Assembly: GCA_934178345.1 (NCBI GenBank)
Contig: CAKPQG010000028.1
Location: 1-25,293 of the forward strand
Length of the DNA stretch: 25,293 bases
Source: an uncultured Dialister sp.
Lineage (GTDB): Bacteria > Bacillota > Negativicutes > Veillonellales > Dialisteraceae
Reading direction: 5' to 3'
Of the stretch, positions 21,797 through 25,293 are shown piece by piece. Position 1 is the stretch's first letter. Each line of letters begins with the position of its first letter. The notes under the pieces are model-generated. The model searched no databases. It was not told the DNA's origin and saw only the letters and a program-made list of their open reading frames with translations. The translations under genes were made by a program, and so were the position numbers.

Positions 21797-22078
21797 TAGG
21801 AATAAGCGACTAGTGACTAGAAGACTAGAAAACCAGGAGACCCCAGATCCTCGTATTGTTATTTCGAGCGAAGCGAGAAATCTTTCTTGACGTCCGATAA
21901 ACGACGTATGTGTGAAAGCAGAAATACACAGAACCAACACTCCTCACCCTTACCAGGGAAACGCTGATTCAATCGCAGAGCCAAGTTGGACAACGATTGA
22001 ATCAGTGTTTTCCTAGAGAGCAGAGCTTTCATCCACAATCAGTGGACGAGCCGCCCCACGGCAAACCCTGAACCTATC
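21797..22078. repeat. Repeat mosaic between the Skp-like gene and the HD-domain gene
   Basis: No gene is present in this ~365-nt spacer. GACTAGTGACTAGAAGACTA-type units (21807-21826), the TCGTATTGTTATTTCGAGCG module with GAAATCTTT (21851-21886) and its tail GATAAACGACGTATGTGTGA (21896-21915, also at 10759) come first. A long palindrome pairs 21957-21975 with 21994-22013. The AGAGCTTTCATCCACAATCA module (22023-22042) and CCCTGAA (22067-22073) follow. Confidence 0.85.
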
Positions 22079-22106
22079 AAATATTATTAGAAAGGAATCA
22101 TACACT

Positions 22107-22619
22107 ATGGATAAACTCATGACACTCTGCGAAGCCATGATCCATTATGATCGTGGCGATGCGAAACGGATTCACCATTTTCTGAAAGTCCATGCCTTTG
22201 CCAAGCAGATCGGTCTCGAAGAAGGATTGGACGCTGAGACACAGTTCATTCTTGAAGCTGCGGCGTATGTCCATGACATTGGCATCCATCAGGGAGAAAT
22301 CAAGTATGGAAGAAACGACGGCATGATCCAGCAGGAGCTCGGCCCGAAAGAGGCACTTCCGATGCTGAAGCGTCTGCACTTCACGCAGGCGGAAATCGAC
22401 CGCATCCTCTGGCTCATTGCCCATCACCATTCCTATGGCTCCATTGATGGCCCCGATGCCCAGATCTTAGCCGAGGCTGACATGCTTGTGAACCAATTCG
22501 AAGACGGTGCCTCCGATGAGCAGAATAAAGCCCTCTATCACCGCCTCTACAAGACAGAGACAGGCAAGCGTCTCTTCCGCGAGCTGTACTTCGAGACCTA
22601 TGATCCGGTGAAGAAATAG
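22107..22619 (+). CDS. HD-domain protein (putative phosphohydrolase)
   Basis: A 170-residue single HD domain. The metal-binding pattern is present: RIHHFLKVHAFAKQIG (His near 24/29), AAYVHDIGIH with H56-D57, LIAHHHSYGS with a His cluster, and a later Asp in LAEADMLVNQFED. HD proteins hydrolyse phosphate esters of nucleotides and other molecules. The substrate cannot be assigned and there is no fused domain or regulatory neighbour to narrow it. The start at 22107 follows AAAGGA. Heptamers of the GTGGCTA family begin a few bases after the TAG stop. Confidence 0.9.
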   Translation: MDKLMTLCEAMIHYDRGDAKRIHHFLKVHAFAKQIGLEEGLDAETQFILEAAAYVHDIGIHQGEIKYGRNDGMIQQELGPKEALPMLKRLHFTQAEIDRILWLIAHHHSYGSIDGPDAQILAEADMLVNQFEDGASDEQNKALYHRLYKTETGKRLFRELYFETYDPVKK

Positions 22620-22845
22620 CTGGTGGGCTAGTGGCTAGTGGCTTGTGGCTTGTGACTGGTAGCTAGGGATTAGTGGCTAGGGATTAGGTTTGCGATACGA
22701 GAAAACCGCCAGTTTCAAACCTCCGCGGCGCTTCCCTATTTTTATGCGCCGCACCAACACTCCTAACTCCTCACTCCTAACTGGTGAGCAGAGCTTTCAT
22801 ACGCAATCAAGGTACGGCGCGCCCCATAGGCTAACCCTGAACCTG
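22620..22845. repeat. Repeat mosaic between the HD-domain gene and the Nudix gene
   Basis: GTGGCTA/GTGGCTT, GTGACTG, GTAGCTA and GGGATTA units run in register (22631-22686). Then come TTTGCGATACGAGAAAACCG (22688-22707), the CCGCGGCGC...GCGCCGC palindrome (22722-22752) and inverted GGAGTTA/GGAGTGA units (22760-22783). The AGAGCTTTCATACGCAATCA module (22788-22807) and CCCTGAA units (22835-22844) lie close to the Nudix start. It closely parallels the purN-purH spacer. Confidence 0.88.
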
Positions 22846-22865
22846 TTTTTTTACGAGGTCATCTT

Positions 22866-23336
22866 ATGCGAGATACATCATTGGTTTTCCCCGTCGCACC
22901 GGACGGCCGCATCCTTCTGGGACGGAAACGACGCGGCATGGGCTACGGCAAATGGAACGGCTTCGGCGGAAAGATAGAAGCCGGTGAGACCATGCGAGAG
23001 TGCGCCGCCCGCGAGCTCTTTGAAGAGTGCGGTCTCACGGCCAAGCCGGAACGACTTACGATGGTGGGGGATCTCTATTTCCACCAGCCATCCGATACCA
23101 CATGGTCGCACGCGGGGATCATCTACCTCGCGCAGGACTGGAGCGGGACGCCGCACCTTTCGGATGAAATGGAGCCGAGATGGTTTCATCCGAAAGATTT
23201 TCCCTACGAAGACATGTGGATGGCCGACCGCATCTGGCTGCCGATGATCCTCTCCGGCAAGAGAATCCGCGGGACTGTCTACTTTGCGGAGGACGGGGAC
23301 ACCGTTTATGATTACGAATTTGAAGAAATGAAATAA
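22866..23336 (+). CDS. MTH1/MutT-like Nudix hydrolase (probable 8-oxo-dGTP diphosphatase)
   Basis: A 156-residue Nudix protein with a perfect Nudix box from G35 to L57 (G-x5-E-x7-R-E-L-x-E-E-C-G-L). KWNGFGGKIEAGET just before it is the arrangement seen in MTH1-type enzymes, which remove oxidised purine nucleotides such as 8-oxo-dGTP before incorporation. The downstream half (YFHQPSDTTWSHAGIIYLAQ, EMEPRWFHPKDFPYEDMW) also resembles the MTH1 group. The start at 22866 follows CGAGGT. mutY lies immediately downstream, past a hairpin terminator, which strengthens the oxidised-guanine role. Exact substrate preference is inferred. Confidence 0.9.
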   Translation: MRDTSLVFPVAPDGRILLGRKRRGMGYGKWNGFGGKIEAGETMRECAARELFEECGLTAKPERLTMVGDLYFHQPSDTTWSHAGIIYLAQDWSGTPHLSDEMEPRWFHPKDFPYEDMWMADRIWLPMILSGKRIRGTVYFAEDGDTVYDYEFEEMK

Positions 23337-23372
23337 ACAGTGCGCAGAAATGATGATTTCTGCGCTGTTTTT
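23336..23372 (+). terminator. Terminator between the Nudix gene and mutY
   Basis: GCGCAGAAAT (23342-23351) pairs with ATTTCTGCGC (23356-23365) around GATG, extended by AACAG/TGTT with a bulge and followed by a T-run. It overlaps the Nudix stop codon, so mutY may be only partly co-transcribed. Confidence 0.85.
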
Positions 23373-23413
23373 ATACAATGCGACGCGAGGAATGGATCAG
23401 GAAGGAGAAAACA

Positions 23414-24451
23414 TTGACATATACCGAATGGCCGAGCATCCTGTTGGCTTGGTTTGATCAAAATAAACGAGAACTTCCATGGAGAGAGACAAAGCCCAGA
23501 AATCCCTATCATGTCTGGGTGTCCGAGATCATGCTCCAGCAGACGCGCACGGAAGCCGTGAAGCCCTATTTTACAAGCTGGATGGAGAGATTTCCCACCA
23601 TCGAAGCCTTGGCAGAGGCGGACGAGGCAGATGTGCTTCACCAGTGGCAGGGCCTCGGCTACTACAGCCGCGCCAGAAATCTGCACAAAGCTGCTCTTCT
23701 CATGAAAGAAAGCTACGGGAGCGCCATGCCGCAAGAAAAAGAAGACATCAGAGCCCTTCCAGGGATCGGCGACTACACGGCTGGCGCCATCCTCTCCATG
23801 GCTTTTGGGAAAAAAGAAGCTGCCATCGACGGAAATGTCCTTCGCGTCTACGCCAGACTCTACGCCATCGAGGATGACATTTTAAAAACAGCAGGAAGAA
23901 AAAAGATCACACAGCTCGTTTGCGAAACCCTGCCTGATCGGGCAGGAGATTTCAATGAAGCCCTGATGGATCTCGGGGCGAATGTCTGTATTCCCAAGCA
24001 TCCGAGGTGCGATACCTGCCCGCTCTCAGCCTTCTGCGAAGCCTTTCATCAGGGAAGAGTCGAAGAGCTGCCGCATCGCACGAAGAAGAAACCGCAGCAG
24101 GAATTATGCGCCGCCTGCGCCATCTGCATCAGGGACGGCAAAGTACTCCTGCACAAGCGTGCGCGGACAGGCATGCTTGCCTCCATGTGGGAATTTCCCA
24201 TGACACTCGCGGACACGAGCGGAGAAAGCAGAAAGCTCCTCGAAAAAGAGCTGCAAGGCAAAGCGGAGCAGGACCTCTGGCGCTGCACACACATCTTTAC
24301 CCATCGCATCTGGCACATGAGCGCTTACGAAATGGGAAATATTATCGTTCCGGCGGGGGAATACCAGTGGTTCAGCGCGGCCGAATACAAAGAAATCCCC
24401 CTCGCAGGCCCTCACGCCCGTCTGGCTGCTTTCGTAGAGAAATTACTTTAA
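23414..24451 (+). CDS. mutY: Adenine DNA glycosylase MutY (TTG start)
   Basis: MutY removes adenine mispaired with 8-oxoguanine. The protein has the catalytic Glu38 in VSEIMLQQT, the helix-hairpin-helix LPGIGDYTAGAI, catalytic Asp139 in AAIDGNV, a 4Fe-4S cluster with Cys192, 199, 202 and 208, and a C-terminal Nudix-like 8-oxoG recognition domain (about 225-345). I chose TTG at 23414 over the ATG at 23378. AGGAAGGAG lies 7 nt upstream of the TTG, whereas the ATG has no Shine-Dalgarno and directly follows the terminator T-run. With the TTG start the key residues fall at or within one position of the E. coli numbering (E37, D138, C192-C208). Length is 345 residues. Confidence 0.95.
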   Translation: MTYTEWPSILLAWFDQNKRELPWRETKPRNPYHVWVSEIMLQQTRTEAVKPYFTSWMERFPTIEALAEADEADVLHQWQGLGYYSRARNLHKAALLMKESYGSAMPQEKEDIRALPGIGDYTAGAILSMAFGKKEAAIDGNVLRVYARLYAIEDDILKTAGRKKITQLVCETLPDRAGDFNEALMDLGANVCIPKHPRCDTCPLSAFCEAFHQGRVEELPHRTKKKPQQELCAACAICIRDGKVLLHKRARTGMLASMWEFPMTLADTSGESRKLLEKELQGKAEQDLWRCTHIFTHRIWHMSAYEMGNIIVPAGEYQWFSAAEYKEIPLAGPHARLAAFVEKLL

Positions 24452-24458
24452 GGAAATC

Positions 24459-24731
24459 ATGAGTCCAATCACCATCATCGTCATTCTGTTCATCATGAAC
24501 GGCATCACATGCATCCTCTACGGCATAGACAAGTGGAAAGCCATTCATGGCGCGTGGCGCATCTCAGAAATGGCACTCCTCACCTGGGCCGCCCTTGGAG
24601 GATCTCTGGGGGCTTTCCTTGGTATGCATCTTTTTCATCATAAAACCAGGCATAAGAAATTCTGTATTCTCGTACCGCTATTTCTGGCGATGCATCTTTC
24701 ACTCATCGCGTGGTTTGCAGCAAATGGATAA
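24459..24731 (+). CDS. DUF1294-family small membrane protein
   Basis: A 90-residue protein with three predicted membrane segments: an N-terminal helix (SPITIIVILFIMNGITCILYG), a central one (LLTWAALGGSLGAFLGMHLF) and a C-terminal one. The pattern N...LYGIDKWKAI...WRISE..LL...LGGSLGAFLGM..FHHKTRHKKF is the DUF1294 signature. The family's function is unknown. The gene starts 7 nt after mutY with AAGGA upstream, so it is probably co-transcribed with it. GGTTCA heptamers start at the stop codon. Confidence 0.9.
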   Translation: MSPITIIVILFIMNGITCILYGIDKWKAIHGAWRISEMALLTWAALGGSLGAFLGMHLFHHKTRHKKFCILVPLFLAMHLSLIAWFAANG

Positions 24732-25196
24732 AGGTTCAGGGTTCAGGTTGGCGGGTTCAGGATTGTGGTGCGGCGCATCATAAAAGGAAAACGCCGCGAG
24801 TTTTTCAAGAGAATGGCGCAACTCCTGTGTCGTCATTCCGAGCGAAGCCGAGGAATCTTTTTCGTCGCGGTAGAAAGAATAGTTGCGCAGTCAAGTAAAC
24901 AACGGTTCGGTATTATATGTCAGTTGGGTAGCCCCTTAGAGAAGGGGCGCGCCAAAGGCGCAGGATGGATGTGCCTCGAAGAGGCACCCTTCTACGCAGC
25001 GGTCAGTATGACAACTGTGCAAAGCGCTACTCCGTATCGTCATTTCGAGCGAAGCTAGAAATCTTTGTCATTTGCGGTCTCACGGTCAATGTTTGGAAAT
25101 TCCAAACGGGAAACCTGCTATCCACTTACCTTCAGGTATCGCCCCATATATATGGCAGCGAAGCTGCCACCACAACCCTGAACCCTGAACCCTCTT
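24732..25196. repeat. Long repeat mosaic at the right end of the window
   Basis: No gene is supported. In order: AGGTTCA/GGGTTCA units (24732-24762), the GCGGCG...CGCCGC palindrome followed by GAGTTTTT (24770-24805, terminator-like for mutY-DUF1294), and GTCATTCCGAGCGAAGCCGA (24831-24850) with GGAATCTTT. A hairpin-rich module resembling that after purF (24925-25015) and a second GTCATTTCGAGCGAAGC copy (25038-25054) follow. Then comes the reverse complement of the 4017-4045 segment (25104-25131), a GGTATCGCCCCATATATATG module (25136-25155) and CCCTGAA units (25183-25194). Confidence 0.88.
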
Positions 25197-25227
25197 CCCT
25201 TTTAAAAACGCTCCATGTAAAACCCTC

Positions 25228-25256
25228 TTGACACAGCCGCATCAAACTGATACAAT
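25228..25256 (+). promoter_or_regulatory. Strong promoter reading off the right edge
   Basis: TTGACA at 25228-25233, a 17-nt spacer and TACAAT at 25251-25256. The transcript would begin near 25263; its gene lies outside the window. Confidence 0.82.
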
Positions 25257-25293
25257 AACACACGCTTAAGTCAAGAGCCGGTCAATCGAAGCC

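Noticed and set aside
24765..25231. Open frames in the right-end spacer with HSERSRGIF- or SFRAKL-like peptides
   Set aside because: They are translations of the GTCATTCCGAGCGAAGC repeat. Peptides of this kind recur wherever the repeat occurs and are not real proteins.

Overview
The window reads as chromosomal DNA from a diderm Firmicute of the class Negativicutes. A Veillonellaceae-type organism such as Dialister is my best guess; this is inference, since there is no rRNA here to prove it. The grounds are Firmicute-style RNA regulation (a T-box leader and a tetrahydrofolate riboswitch) beside a Skp/OmpH-type periplasmic chaperone that implies an outer membrane, and moderate-to-high GC. No phage, plasmid, transposase, CRISPR, tRNA or rRNA gene was found.

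Layout, left to right: greA, then lysS with an extra C-terminal tRNA-binding domain (490-3065); a THF riboswitch and the folate transporter folT (3077-3765); truA (4229-4969); a UspA-type stress protein on the minus strand (5357-5785); an unrecognised protein with a possible PH/GRAM-like C-terminus (6203-6949); a nitroreductase (7102-7617); a cysteine-type T-box, a 37-residue small ORF and a family-3 solute-binding lipoprotein (about 7651-9011); an M20 peptidase (9320-10663); a DusB-like tRNA dihydrouridine synthase (11040-12035); a purine cluster purE-purC-purF-purM-purN-purH-purD (12644-20926) behind a ~290-nt leader with a near-consensus promoter, a 47-codon ORF with a strong ribosome binding site and a terminator-like hairpin; a Skp/OmpH-like protein (21325-21741); an HD-domain protein (22107-22619); and a MutT/MTH1-like Nudix hydrolase, mutY and a DUF1294 membrane protein (22866-24731). 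The window ends in a consensus promoter that fires off the right edge.

The purine genes supply most of de novo IMP synthesis from PRPP; FGAM synthase (purL/purQ/purS), purB and purK are not in the window. FolT feeds the folate pool used by the PurN and PurH formyltransfer steps. The Nudix protein and MutY together look like a GO-type defence against 8-oxoguanine.

The most unusual feature lies between the genes. Nearly every spacer not tightly coupled in an operon is filled with a mosaic of short repeats. The core is arrays of 7-bp units of several sequence families (GGGATTA, GTGACTA, GGGTTCA, GGAATTA, GACATCA and hybrids) that nearly all fit G-N-N-N-Y-Y-R. Different families follow each other without losing the 7-nt register. 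Several arrays begin exactly at the stop codon of the upstream gene. Palindromic GC-rich modules accompany them in a roughly fixed order, and the composite occurs in both orientations.
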